Below, in pieces: positions 16,165-25,787 of a stretch of 64,000 nucleotides of DNA. Source of the stretch: Palsa-504 sp963787645 (GTDB lineage: Bacteria; Actinomycetota; Actinomycetes; Streptosporangiales; Streptosporangiaceae); the NCBI GenBank assembly GCA_963787645.1, contig CAWBDS010000011.1, forward strand, positions 868,001 through 932,000, given 5' to 3'. The position numbers were made by a program, and so were the translations under genes. The notes under the pieces are model-generated. The model was not told the origin of the DNA and ran no database searches. It worked only from the letters and a program-made list of their open reading frames with translations. Each line of letters starts with the position of its first letter. Within the stretch, counting starts at the first letter, position 1.

Positions 16165-17388
16165 ATGAATGTGGTCTTCGTCGAGCCGTTTTTTCCGCGG
16201 AACCAGCGGGAGTTCGTCCGGGCGCTGGCCCAGGCGGGCGCGACCGTGATCGGGATCGGGGAGTATTCCCTGGGCATCATGGACAACGACCTGAAGGGCT
16301 GGCTGCACCACTACGAGCAGGTGCCGTCGGTCACCGACGTCGAGGCCATGACCCGCGCGGTCCGCTGGGTGCAGGACCGGCTGTGGGCGGACCGGCTGGA
16401 GGCCACCGTCGAGGCGCACATCATGTCCACCGCGCAGGTGCGTGAGGCGTGCACGATCCCCGGGACTTCGGTGCATACGGCCTGGCTGTGCCGGGACAAG
16501 CCGTCGATGAAGGAGGCGCTGCGGGCGGCCGGGGTGCCGACCGCCGCGTCGGCCGGGGTGTCGTCGGCGGCCGCGGCGCGGGAGTTCGCCGCCGAGGCCG
16601 GATACCCGCTGATCCTCAAGCCGCGCAGCGGCGCCGGGGCGTCGGGCACCGTGCGGGTCGATGACGATGCGGCCCTCGACCACGCCCTGGGGGTGTTCGG
16701 CGGCCAGGGGGTGGACTCCATCGCGGTGGAGGAGTTCATCGAGGGGCACGAGGGGTTCTACGACACGATCTCGGTCGACGGGCGGGTGGCGGTGGACTTC
16801 GTCTCGCACTACTTCCCGAACGTGCTGGAGGCGATGCGGACCCGGTGGATCTCGCCGGAGTTCATCTCGACCAACCGGATCGATTCGGCGCCGGAGTACG
16901 CCGAGCTGCGGGAGATGGGGCAGCGGGTCATCGACGCGCTGGGCATCGGGACGTCGGCCACGCACATGGAGTGGTTCTTCGGGCCCAAGGGGCTCAAGTT
17001 CTCCGAGATCGGGTGCCGGCCACCGGGGGTGGGGGCCTGGGACCTGTACTCGGCGGGCAACGACATGGACCTGTACCGGGCCTGGGCGGACGCGATCGTG
17101 CACGGTTCCGTTGGCGCTTCGCCGTCACGGCAGTTCGCCAGCGGGATCGTGGCCCTGCGGCCGTCGCAGGACGGGACGATCAGCGGGTACAGCGGGGTGG
17201 ACGAGCTGCAGGGGCAGTTCGGCGAGTGGGTCATCGACGCGCACCTGCCCTCGCCGGGCACGCCTACCCAGGGCGTGGAGGCGGGCTACATGGCCAACGC
17301 GTACGTGCGGATGCGCCACCCGGACTACGACGTGCTGCACGACATGCTGGACACGGTGGGGCGCACCCTGCACGTCTACGCGTCGTGA
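16165..17388 (+). CDS. ATP-grasp ligase C (407 aa)
   Basis: Third ATP-grasp of the cluster and again 407 aa. It starts MNVVFVEPFFPRNQREFVRAL and shares the paralogues' CRDKPSMKEALRAAGVP motif, ATP-lysine segment YPLILKPRSGAGASGT, hinge VEEFIEGHEGFYDT and metal site HMEWF...FSEIGCRPPG. The ATG at 16165 is preferred to the upstream frame start because it matches the paralogues' N-termini. The next gene starts at a GTG overlapping its stop (GTGA), so it heads a tightly coupled rightward operon with an S51-like protein and two esterases. Likely a carboxylate-amine ligase; substrate unknown. Confidence 0.9.
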   Translation: MNVVFVEPFFPRNQREFVRALAQAGATVIGIGEYSLGIMDNDLKGWLHHYEQVPSVTDVEAMTRAVRWVQDRLWADRLEATVEAHIMSTAQVREACTIPGTSVHTAWLCRDKPSMKEALRAAGVPTAASAGVSSAAAAREFAAEAGYPLILKPRSGAGASGTVRVDDDAALDHALGVFGGQGVDSIAVEEFIEGHEGFYDTISVDGRVAVDFVSHYFPNVLEAMRTRWISPEFISTNRIDSAPEYAELREMGQRVIDALGIGTSATHMEWFFGPKGLKFSEIGCRPPGVGAWDLYSAGNDMDLYRAWADAIVHGSVGASPSRQFASGIVALRPSQDGTISGYSGVDELQGQFGEWVIDAHLPSPGTPTQGVEAGYMANAYVRMRHPDYDVLHDMLDTVGRTLHVYAS

Positions 17389-18287
17389 GAGCGATCCTGC
17401 TGGGCCCGCAGCGCCGCCCGGCGCTGGAGCCGGTGGTGCGGGCCTTGGCCAGCCCGGGGCCGTTCGCGACGGTCACGGCCGGCTGGCAGGAGCGGGAGCC
17501 GGACGACGGGGAGCTTTCCGCGTTGCTGGGCGGGCAGGCGGTGAACCTGTCGCTGTACGCGCGCTGGCTGGACGTGCAGGACCGGGACCCGGAGTACGCG
17601 GCGGCCGCGCGGGAGCTGGACGCGATCCTGGCTGAGCTGGCTGAACTGTACCTGCTGCGGCTGGACTACGCGCTGCAGGCGGTGTACGCGGTGCAGCACC
17701 AGACGTCCGGCCCGGCCCTGGCCGAGACGATCGCGGCGGTCCGGGAGCTGGACGCTGCTCATCTGGCCCGGGTCAACGAGGTGCGCGGGGAGTTCTTCGA
17801 CCGGCTGCGGCCGCACGAACGGCCGGTGATCGCTGCGCACCGGACCTCGGTGGCCTCGGCGCTGGACGGGGTCGCGGCCCTGCTGGTGGCCGGGGGGCAC
17901 GTGGGGGTGCTGGCCGAGGTGCTGCACCTGTTCAACGTGGCCGCCGCGCTGCGCTCTCCGGTGGTGGCCTGGTCGGCGGGGGCGATGGCGCTGGCCGACC
18001 GGATCGTGCTGTTCGGGGACCGCTCGCCGCAGGGTCCCGGGCATCCCGAGGTGTACGGCAGCGGGCTGAGCGTGGTGCGCAACGTGGTCCTGCTGCCGCA
18101 CGCCAAGGCCCGGCTGCTGCTGGACGACGCGCCGCGGATGGCGGTGTTCGCGCGGCGGTTCGCGCCCCAGGTTTGCGTCTTGCTGGAGGCCGGGACGCGG
18201 GTGGAGCTGTCCGATGGCAGGCTGCCGCCGGGCGCGCGGGTGCTGGGCGAGGACGGGCACGTGCTGGTGCTGAGCGAGGCGGCGTGA
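17385..18287 (+). CDS. Peptidase S51/class I amidotransferase-like protein
   Basis: A 300-aa protein starting at GTG 17385, inside the previous stop. The C-terminal half has the flavodoxin-like signature of the S51/cyanophycinase/GATase-1 group: AALLVAGGHVGVLAEVLHLF (residues 165-183), then VVAWSAGAMALADRI, where Ser 198 takes the nucleophile-elbow position, and RNVVLLPHAKARLL with a candidate catalytic His. S51 members cut Asp-containing peptides or cyanophycin. The helical N-terminal half (about 30-150) is unlike peptidase E. Next to ATP-grasp ligases it could hydrolyse or edit their amide product, or act as a non-hydrolytic binding protein. Confidence 0.75.
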   Translation: MRAILLGPQRRPALEPVVRALASPGPFATVTAGWQEREPDDGELSALLGGQAVNLSLYARWLDVQDRDPEYAAAARELDAILAELAELYLLRLDYALQAVYAVQHQTSGPALAETIAAVRELDAAHLARVNEVRGEFFDRLRPHERPVIAAHRTSVASALDGVAALLVAGGHVGVLAEVLHLFNVAAALRSPVVAWSAGAMALADRIVLFGDRSPQGPGHPEVYGSGLSVVRNVVLLPHAKARLLLDDAPRMAVFARRFAPQVCVLLEAGTRVELSDGRLPPGARVLGEDGHVLVLSEAA

Positions 18288-19477
18288 GTCCCGCTGATGT
18301 GGCCGTGGCCTCCGGCCGCAAGCTGGCCATCAACCGGCTGCGGGAGCGGCGGCCGATCGACGCCAAGACCGTCGACCGGTTCCTGGCCCGCCACGAGGTG
18401 CCGATCGTCGAGGGGCCGCGCTGCACGTTCCTGTTCCGGGGCGAGGCGGACGAGGTCTTCGTGGTGCACCGGATCCTCGGGCTGCCCGATCACCTGCCCA
18501 TGCGCCAGCTGCGCGGGACTGACCTGTGGTACGCGGTGCTGGAGCTGCCGTTCGGTTCCCGGGTCGAGTATCAGCTCGAGGTGGTGCGCGGCGGGCAGCG
18601 TGCGCGGTTCAACGACCCGATGAACCCGCGGCTGGCGCGCAGCCCGGTGGGCGATTCCTCGGTGTGCTACGCGGACGGGTACGTGGTGCCGGACTGGACC
18701 GTGTTCGACCCCGAGGCCCGGCCGGGGACGCTGGTGGACATCGCGGTGCCGAGCCGCGCGCTGCGGCGCGAGGACCGGGTGAGCGTGTACCTGCCGGCCA
18801 GGTTCCGGCGGTCGGCCCGGTATCCGCTGCTGATCGTGCACGACGGCAGCGACTACCTCGAGTACGCGGCGGCCAAGACGGTGCTGGACAACCTGATCCA
18901 CCGGCTCGACGTGGCCGACGTGATCGTGGCGTTCGTGAATCCCTGGGACCGGCTGACCGAGTACGCCAACTCCGCGGCGCACGCCCGGTACCTGACCGCC
19001 GAGCTGCTGCCGCGGCTTTCGGCCGAGCTGCCGCTGGACGACCGGCCGGGCGGGCGGTGCTTGATGGGCGCGAGCTTCGGGGCGGTCGCGGCGCTGTCCA
19101 CCGCGTACCGGTACCCGGAGACCTACGGGTCGCTGCTGGTGCAGTCCGGGTCGTTCGTGTTCACCGACATCGGCAACAACCACGGCGGCGGGCCGGTGTT
19201 CGATCCGGTGGTCAAGTTCATCAACCGCTACCGGGGGGCGCCGCGGCGAGTGGCCGACCGGATGTTCATCAGCTGCGGGGTGTACGAGCCGCTGATCGTG
19301 CCGAACCGGTCCATGGTGCCGGTGTTCGAGAGCGCCGGGATGACGGTCCGGTACGTCGAGGCGCGCGACGGGCACAGCTGGGAGAACTGGCGTGACCGGC
19401 TGCGGGCCGGGCTGTCCTGGATCTTCCCGGGTGCGCAGAAGTTCTACTACGAGTTATCGGGTGGTCTTTGTGGCTGA
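18284..19477 (+). CDS. Fes-like alpha/beta-hydrolase esterase with N-terminal domain
   Basis: A 397-aa protein from GTG 18284 (GTGA overlap). Residues 40-135 form an immunoglobulin-like N-terminal domain (CTFLFRGEADEVFVV, then DLWYAVLELPFGSRVEYQ) as in enterochelin esterases. The C-terminal hydrolase has nucleophile Ser 264 in MGASFGAVAAL, an oxyanion-region HDGSDYLEY, and His 364 in RDGHSWENW. Family members hydrolyse acyl esters, including trilactone siderophores. No secretion signal is seen, so it is probably cytosolic. Coupled to ATP-grasp C and followed by a second esterase. Confidence 0.85.
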   Translation: MSPADVAVASGRKLAINRLRERRPIDAKTVDRFLARHEVPIVEGPRCTFLFRGEADEVFVVHRILGLPDHLPMRQLRGTDLWYAVLELPFGSRVEYQLEVVRGGQRARFNDPMNPRLARSPVGDSSVCYADGYVVPDWTVFDPEARPGTLVDIAVPSRALRREDRVSVYLPARFRRSARYPLLIVHDGSDYLEYAAAKTVLDNLIHRLDVADVIVAFVNPWDRLTEYANSAAHARYLTAELLPRLSAELPLDDRPGGRCLMGASFGAVAALSTAYRYPETYGSLLVQSGSFVFTDIGNNHGGGPVFDPVVKFINRYRGAPRRVADRMFISCGVYEPLIVPNRSMVPVFESAGMTVRYVEARDGHSWENWRDRLRAGLSWIFPGAQKFYYELSGGLCG

Positions 19478-20210
19478 TGACCTGAAGGTTCGCGAGCGGT
19501 GGTACTCGTCGCGGCTGGAGCAGCCGGTGACGGTGGTGCGGTGGGGGGTGTTCGGCCAGCCGGTGCTGGTGTTCCCGTCGGCGGGCGGGGACGCCGAGGA
19601 GATCGAGCGCAACGGCCTGGTCGACGCGTGCGGCCCGCTGCTGGCCGAGGGCCGGATCAAGCTGTACTCGGTGGACAGCGTGGCCGGGCAGGCCATGGTG
19701 ACCAAGACCGGCTCGCTCGAGCACCGGATGTGGCTGCTCAACCAGTTCCAGGAGTGCGTCCGGTGGGAGGTGCTGCCCGCGGTCTGGGCCGACCTGGGGC
19801 ACTCCATGGATGTCATTGTTACCGGCGCCTCGATCGGCGCGTTCAACGCGGTGGCCGTGCTGTGCCGGTATCCGGACGTGACCGGTGCGGCGGTCGGGAT
19901 GAGCGGCAGCTACCGGATCGAGCGGTTCTACGACGAGGCGTGGAGCCAGGATCTGTACTACGCCGCGCCGTTGCAGTTCGTGCCCGGGCTTTCGGGAGCG
20001 CAGCTGGATACCTTGCGGTCGCGGAAGGTTTTGCTGGCTTCCGGCGAGGGCGAGTGGGAGGACGTGGGCGAGTCCTGGCGGATGGCCAAGGTGCTGGGGG
20101 CCCAGGGCATCCCGAACCGGGTGGACAACTGGGGCCCGGGCTGGGCGCACCAGTGGCCCACGTGGCGGGCCATGCTGCCGCAGTACCTGAACGAGCTGGT
20201 GCCGTCCTAA
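19470..20210 (+). CDS. Second esterase-superfamily hydrolase (COG4947-like)
   Basis: A 246-aa alpha/beta hydrolase. The nucleophile elbow GASIGAFNAV places Ser at residue 121, and WGPGWAHQWPTWR near the C-terminus supplies the His. Between them lie strand VGMSGSYRI and LASGEGEWED. It resembles the uncharacterised esterase group often found beside ATP-grasp genes. GTG 19470 overlaps the previous stop by 8 bases; GTG 19461 is an alternative. It is the last gene of the rightward arm; its stop meets the convergent zinc-finger gene. Confidence 0.82.
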   Translation: MADDLKVRERWYSSRLEQPVTVVRWGVFGQPVLVFPSAGGDAEEIERNGLVDACGPLLAEGRIKLYSVDSVAGQAMVTKTGSLEHRMWLLNQFQECVRWEVLPAVWADLGHSMDVIVTGASIGAFNAVAVLCRYPDVTGAAVGMSGSYRIERFYDEAWSQDLYYAAPLQFVPGLSGAQLDTLRSRKVLLASGEGEWEDVGESWRMAKVLGAQGIPNRVDNWGPGWAHQWPTWRAMLPQYLNELVPS

Positions 20211-20787
20211 GCTTCGCGTTCTTCTTCGATGATCTCGGCGCACAGGGTCAGGCATGCTTCGCAGATGACGGCGCTGGCCGAGGTCCGCTGCGCGGTGGCC
20301 TCGGGCACGATGGCCAGCTGCTCGACCTGGACGCGAGTCTTGCCGCAGAAGGAGCACCGGACCCCGGCCTGTTCGGCGGGCACGGCATCCAGGGTGCCGA
20401 ACTCGGTGTCGGCGGGGTCACCGGAGCCGATCACGGTCGGGGCCAGGGCCACGCATTCGTCGCAGATGTACACGCCCGGGCCGGCGATCAGCTTGCGCAC
20501 CGTCTTCTGCGCCTTGCCGCAGAACGTGCAGGCCAGGTGTCGTCGCTGGTCCGGCCGGGCGGCGGCCGGCGGGCCCAGCGGCGGGAGCCGCCGGCCTCCT
20601 CGACGATCTGGTGCACGCGCTGGTGGCTGAGGCCCAGGCTGGCGGCCAGTTCGCGCAGGGACGAGCCGTGCAGGTGTAGGCGCCGGACGGCGCGGTAGAA
20701 GTCGGCGCGGGCTACCTCGGCGTCGCGTTCGGCGTCGATCAGCCGCTCCTGGGCCTGGCGCGCCTCGGCCAGCAGCTCAGTGTTCAT
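20207..20787 (-). CDS. HTH plus double ClpX-type zinc-finger protein (frameshift)
   Basis: The N-terminal frame (ATG 20787) gives a coiled segment and a helix-turn-helix of the MerR/sigma type (SSLRELAASLGLSHQRVHQIVEEAGG). After RRWARRPPPG the frame shifts in a GC run (20551-20576). The other frame then reads HLACTFCGKAQKTVRKLIAGPGVYICDECV and later CSFCGKTRVQVEQLA...ICEACLTLC, two Cys4 fingers of the ClpX zinc-binding type. Together they form one logical protein of about 190 aa that I have seen as a unit in actinobacteria. Read literally, the second frame alone gives a 97-aa protein from 20500. Probably DNA- or protein-binding; no ATPase. Confidence 0.7.
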
Positions 20788-20854
20788 GTCGTCTACTGTA
20801 ACTAGACAGCAGCCGGCGGGGTGTACGACCACTGGCCTGCGTAAGGTGGAAGCG

Positions 20855-22314
<1,460 letters not shown>

Positions 22315-22318
<4 letters not shown>

Positions 22319-22648
22319 ACTTCGCTGTTCTGATCCGACGCGCCCTGCTCGCGGCGCAGGCCGGCGAAGTCCTCGGGCTCGATCGGCCGGCTCCGGACCG
22401 GGAGTGCTGGTGCCGGGCCCGGCTCGATCGAGCTGATCCGGGCCGCGGCCGCGCCCAGCGCCCGCAGCCGTTCCGGGTCGGGCTCAGGCGGGGATCCCGC
22501 TGGTTCCCGGCATCCGGGTGGTGAGCATCAGCCCGTGTCCGGTCCGCTCCGCGAGGTCGTAGCCGAGGCGCAGGCCGCGCAGGACCGTGACTGCCGTCCC
22601 CAGGACCGCCGACGCCCAGTCCAGTACGTCCGCATCCGGCGAGGCCAT
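22315..22648 (-). pseudogene. Small hypothetical protein, frameshifted
   Basis: ATG 22648 starts MASPDADVLDWASAVLGTAV and continues RGLRLGYDLAERTGHGLMLTTR, ending at a stop at 22484. A one-base shift near 22490-22520 joins a continuous second part (PDPERLRALGAAAARISSIEP, RPIEPEDFAGLRREQ) that stops at 22315, overlapping the otsA stop. Composition and layout suggest one protein of about 110 aa. Family not recognised. Confidence 0.45.
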
Positions 22649-22667
22649 GACCGTGAGGCTAGCCTGG

Positions 22668-23626
22668 TCAGCCGGCTAGGAGCGCCTGGGTCGGGGACAG
22701 GCGCGCGGCGCGGACGGCGGGCAGCAGCCCGGCCAGAGCGCCGATGATGACCGCCGCGGCCAGGCCGCCCGCCCAGGCTTGCGGCGGGATGACGACGCTC
22801 TCGCCGTGGCCGCGGGCGTAGGCGGCGGTGGCGGCCGCGCCCAGGGCGACGCCGACGACGCCGCCGATCACGGACAGCAGAACGGCCTCGGCCAGGAACT
22901 GGGCGCGATCTGGCCGCGGGTGGCACCGAGCGCGCGGCGCAGCCCGATCTCGGAGCGGCGTTCCAGTACCGAGATGACCATGATGTTGGCCACCCCGATC
23001 GCCCCGACCAGCAGCGCGACCGCGCCCAGTCCGAGGAACAAGGCGTCGAGCGCGCCCGCGGCGTCGGCCCGGGCGGTGAGCGCGGTCGACGGCTGCGAGA
23101 CGTTGACCTGGCCGGGGCTTTCCGGGTCGGCCTGCGGGCCGAGCAGGGCGCCGAGCACCGTGACCGGCTCGCGGGCGGTCGCCGCGTTCAGGAACCGGCC
23201 CTGCGCCAGGCTGGTGCCCGCCACCGCGGGCAGGTTCAAGGTGGCCGCATCGACGCTGAGGGCGTTGGTCTGGATCGCGGGGATGTAGGGGGACTTGTAG
23301 GCGTCGACGCCGCCGACGGTGCCGGTGTCCTGCACCGCGGCGACCCCGGGCAGCCGGGCGATCATGCCGGGTGCGGCTTGGGGCAGTTCGGCGGTGGCGC
23401 CCGCCAGGGACTGCCCGTCGGTGACGGTGAGCAGGTTGGTGCCCAGCCGGGTGATCTCGGCCAGCAGCGCGGCCTGAGAGGAGGCGGCCAGGCCGAGCAC
23501 GGCCACGATCGCCGCGACCCCGATCGCGATGCCCAGCGCCGACAGCCCGGCGCGCAGCTTGCGGGTCCGCAGCCCGAGGCTGGCCAGGGCGGCCAGGTCC
23601 CCGGGGCGCAGCCGGACCGCGGTCAC
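22668..23626 (-). CDS. MacB/LolC-type ABC permease, frameshifted
   Basis: The first frame (GTG 23626) gives LGLRTRKLRAGLSALGIAIGVAAIVAVLGL, a periplasmic-type domain, then LLVGAIGVANIMVISVLERRSEIGLRRALGATRGQI, the FtsX core. Near 22901-22910 a base appears lost (CAGATCGCGCCCAG where CAGATCCGCGCCCAG is expected). The rest (AQFLAEAVLLSVIGGVVGVALG...AARLSPTQALLAG) continues in another frame to 22668. MacB-like permeases export peptides or drugs through mechanotransmission. Its ATPase partner overlaps upstream (GTGA) but is broken by IS110, so the transporter is dead in this genome. Confidence 0.75.
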
Positions 23627-23724
23627 GAGCGTCCTTCCCGCGTGGGCGCCGGACCGGTGTCGGCGATGATGTGCCCGTCGAGCATCTCGATGCGCCGCCG
23701 CGTGCGGGCGGCGACCGCGTGGTC
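23623..23724 (-). pseudogene. ABC ATPase 3' fragment (beyond IS110)
   Basis: Reads DHAVAARTRRRIEMLDGHII followed by ADTGPAPTREGRS and a stop that overlaps the permease start. This is the C-terminus that should follow VMVITHD of the ATPase at 25230-25750. The intervening 1.5 kb is the IS110 element. Confidence 0.85.
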
Positions 23725-23789
23725 ACTAGGGCACCATCCTTAGCAGGGGTACCGATACGGTGCTCTTTGTAGGGACTCGGCGGGAGCCG

Positions 23790-23912
23790 GGGTGACGGCC
23801 TGGTGTGGTCGCCCGTGAAGGGCCTTCATGACACTGCCGCCTCCGGTTTTCGCGGGGCTGCAGACCGGCAACAGTGGGATGCGCCGCAGAGCGCCAGTTA
23901 GTGACCGCCCGG
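23790..23912 (+). ncRNA. Candidate IS110 bridge RNA
   Basis: The left end before the transposase can fold into stem-loops with guide-like segments. Target loop: GTGTGGTC (23803-23810) matches left target GCGTGGTC (23717-23724) at 7 of 8 bases; CATGAC (23827-23832) is the reverse complement of right target GTCATG (25230-25235). Donor loop: TAGTGAC (23899-23905) is the exact reverse complement of the left-end start GTCACTA (23722-23728); ACAGTGGG (23871-23878) matches right-end ACAGGGGG (25221-25228) at 7 of 8. This fits the known bispecific bridge RNA logic of IS110. RNA ends are estimated, not observed. Confidence 0.6.
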
Positions 23913-23962
23913 GAGCCAGCCGCGCCGCCGCCGGGCCGTCGCTGCCACCTTGAGGAGTTGCT

Positions 23963-25213
23963 GTGTCGTTTGCGCTGCCTGACGCGTTGTTTTTCACCGG
24001 GATCGACTGGGCCGCCGAGACCCACGCCGTGTGCGTGATGGACGCCGGGAGAAAGATCACGGCCGGGTTCACGATTGAGCATTCCGCGGACGGGATCGCC
24101 ACGCTGATCCGCCGCCTGGCCCGCTACGGGGAACCTGCCGGCATGCCGGTCGCCATCGAGCGGCCGGACGGCCGCCTGGTGGACCTGCTGCTGGAGGCCG
24201 GGCACCCGGTCATGCCGGTCAAGCCGAACGCGATCAAGACCTGGCGGGACGGCGAGGTGCTCTCCGGCGCCAAGTCCGACGCCGGGGACGCCGCGGTGAT
24301 CGCCGAGTACCTGCGGCTGCGCGCGCACAAGCTGAAGGCCGCCGCCCCGTACTCCGACGAGACCAGGGCGCTGCGTACCGTCGTGCGGGCCCGCGGCGAC
24401 CTGGTCGAGATGCGGGTCGCGGCCACCAGCCAGCTGCCGGCGCTGCTGGACGCGCACTGGCCCGGCGCTAAAGCCATCTTCGCCGACGTCGAGTCGCCGG
24501 TCAGCCTGGAGTTCCTCACCCGCTACCCCACCCCGGCCGCCGCCGCGCACCTGGGCGAGAAACGGATGGCCGCGTTCTGCGTCAAGCACGGCTACTGCGG
24601 CCGCCGCACCCCCGCGCAGCTGCTCGCCCGCCTGCGCCACGCACCGGCCGGCGCCACCGGCGACGCCCTCACCGAGGCACTGCGCGATGCGGTCCTCGCC
24701 GCCGTCGGCGTGCTCACCGCCCTGAACGCGTCGGTCAAGAACCTGGACCGCTCGGTGGCCGCCCACCTCGGGGAGCACCCGGACGGCGCGATCTTCACGT
24801 CGCTGCCAAGGTCGGGTCAGGTCAACGCCGCCCAGGTACTCGCCGAGTGGGGCGACTGCCGCCAAGCCTACGACGGGCCCGACTCCGTCGCCGCCCTCGC
24901 CGGCTGCACCCCGGTCACCAAGCAATCCGGCAAGCACCGGGCCGTGCACTTCCGCTGGGCCTGCAACAAGCGGTTCCGCGCCGCAGTCACCACCTTCGCC
25001 GGCAACAGCCGGCACGCCAGCCCCTGGGCCGCCAAGATCTACACCGACGCCCGCGCCGCCGGCAAAGACCACCCCCACGCCATCCGCGTCCTGGCCCGGG
25101 CCTGGATCCGCGTCATATGGCGCTGCTGGCTCGACGGCACCCCCTACGACCCCGCCAAACACGGAGCCGCCGCCGCGCTCGCCAAACAACCGGCCAAGCA
25201 AATCGCGGCCTGA
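23963..25213 (+). CDS. IS110 transposase (DEDD recombinase)
   Basis: A 416-aa transposase. The N-terminal RuvC-like DEDD domain has FFTGIDWAAETHAVCVMD (first Asp), VAIERPDGRLVDLLLEAG (Glu) and GAKSDAGDAAVIAEYLRL (last Asp pair). The C-terminal Transposase_20 domain has IFTSLPRSGQVNAAQVLAEWGD, the catalytic-serine region ALAGCTPVTKQSGK and HFRWACNKRFRAAVTTFA. Start GTG 23963 follows GAGGAG. It looks intact and therefore potentially active, guided by the bridge RNA in its own left end. Length is typical for the family. Confidence 0.93.
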   Translation: MSFALPDALFFTGIDWAAETHAVCVMDAGRKITAGFTIEHSADGIATLIRRLARYGEPAGMPVAIERPDGRLVDLLLEAGHPVMPVKPNAIKTWRDGEVLSGAKSDAGDAAVIAEYLRLRAHKLKAAAPYSDETRALRTVVRARGDLVEMRVAATSQLPALLDAHWPGAKAIFADVESPVSLEFLTRYPTPAAAAHLGEKRMAAFCVKHGYCGRRTPAQLLARLRHAPAGATGDALTEALRDAVLAAVGVLTALNASVKNLDRSVAAHLGEHPDGAIFTSLPRSGQVNAAQVLAEWGDCRQAYDGPDSVAALAGCTPVTKQSGKHRAVHFRWACNKRFRAAVTTFAGNSRHASPWAAKIYTDARAAGKDHPHAIRVLARAWIRVIWRCWLDGTPYDPAKHGAAAALAKQPAKQIAA

Positions 25214-25229
25214 GGTTGACACAGGGGGT

Positions 25230-25750
25230 GTCATGGGTGATGACCATGACCGTGGTGCCTTCGGCGTTGAGTTCTTCCAGCAGGGCCAGGACCTCGGCGC
25301 CGGTAGCGGAGTCGAGGTTTCCGGTCGGCTCGTCGGCCAGCACCACCGGCGGGCGGCAGGCCGTGGCGCGGGCGATGGCGACCCGTTGCCGCTCGCCCCC
25401 CGACAGCTCGACGGGATGGGCGGCGGCCTTATGGGCCAGGCCGACCCGGGCCAGGGCGGTGGCGGCCGCCTGCTGCCGCTGGGGGCGGGCGACCCCGGCG
25501 TAGAGCAGCCCGTCGGCCACGTTGGCCAGCACGGTCCGGTGCTCGGCCAGGAAGAAGCGCTGGAACACGAACCCGATCCGGGACGCCCGCAGCGCCGACA
25601 GCTGCCGGTCGGTCATCCTGGCCACCTCCAGGCCGGTGACCCGCACCGACCCGGACGTCGGCTGGTCCAGCGTGCCCATCAGGTGCAACAGCGTGGACTT
25701 GCCCGACCCGGACGGGCCGACCACCGCCACCAGTTCCCCGGCTCCCACGG
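25230..25750 (-). pseudogene. ABC ATPase, middle part (truncated at both ends)
   Basis: Reads VGAGELVAVVGPSGSGKSTLL (Walker A), then FVFQRFFLAEHRTVLANV (Q-loop), VELSGGERQRVAIARA (signature), VVLADEPTGNLDS (Walker B) and VMVITHD, where IS110 interrupts the H-loop. The first 35 or so residues normally before the Walker A strand are missing. Upstream sequence at about 25750 switches to an unrelated leader for the plus-strand gene. Partner of the permease at 22668-23626; MacB-type, inactive here. Confidence 0.8.
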
Positions 25751-25787
25751 CCCGGTTTTGTCGGTGCTTGTTGCGACACTGCGAGAT

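Larger units (their letters stand above)
23722..25233 (+). mobile_element. IS110-family insertion sequence
   Basis: Element boundaries are deduced from the interrupted ABC ATPase: GTCA occurs at both junctions (23722-23725 and 25230-25233) and only once in the reconstructed target. Between them lie a 240-base left end, one DEDD transposase and a very short right end (TTGACACAGGGGGT). No terminal inverted repeats are visible, as is usual for IS110. The long left non-coding end is the expected place for the bridge RNA. The insertion point lies in the codons for the H-loop VITHDHA of the ATPase. Confidence 0.88.

Noticed and set aside
14893..17103. 736-codon minus-strand frame covering the WD40 gene
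   Set aside because: The first half is antisense to ATP-grasp C; only the part after ATG 15990 is a gene.
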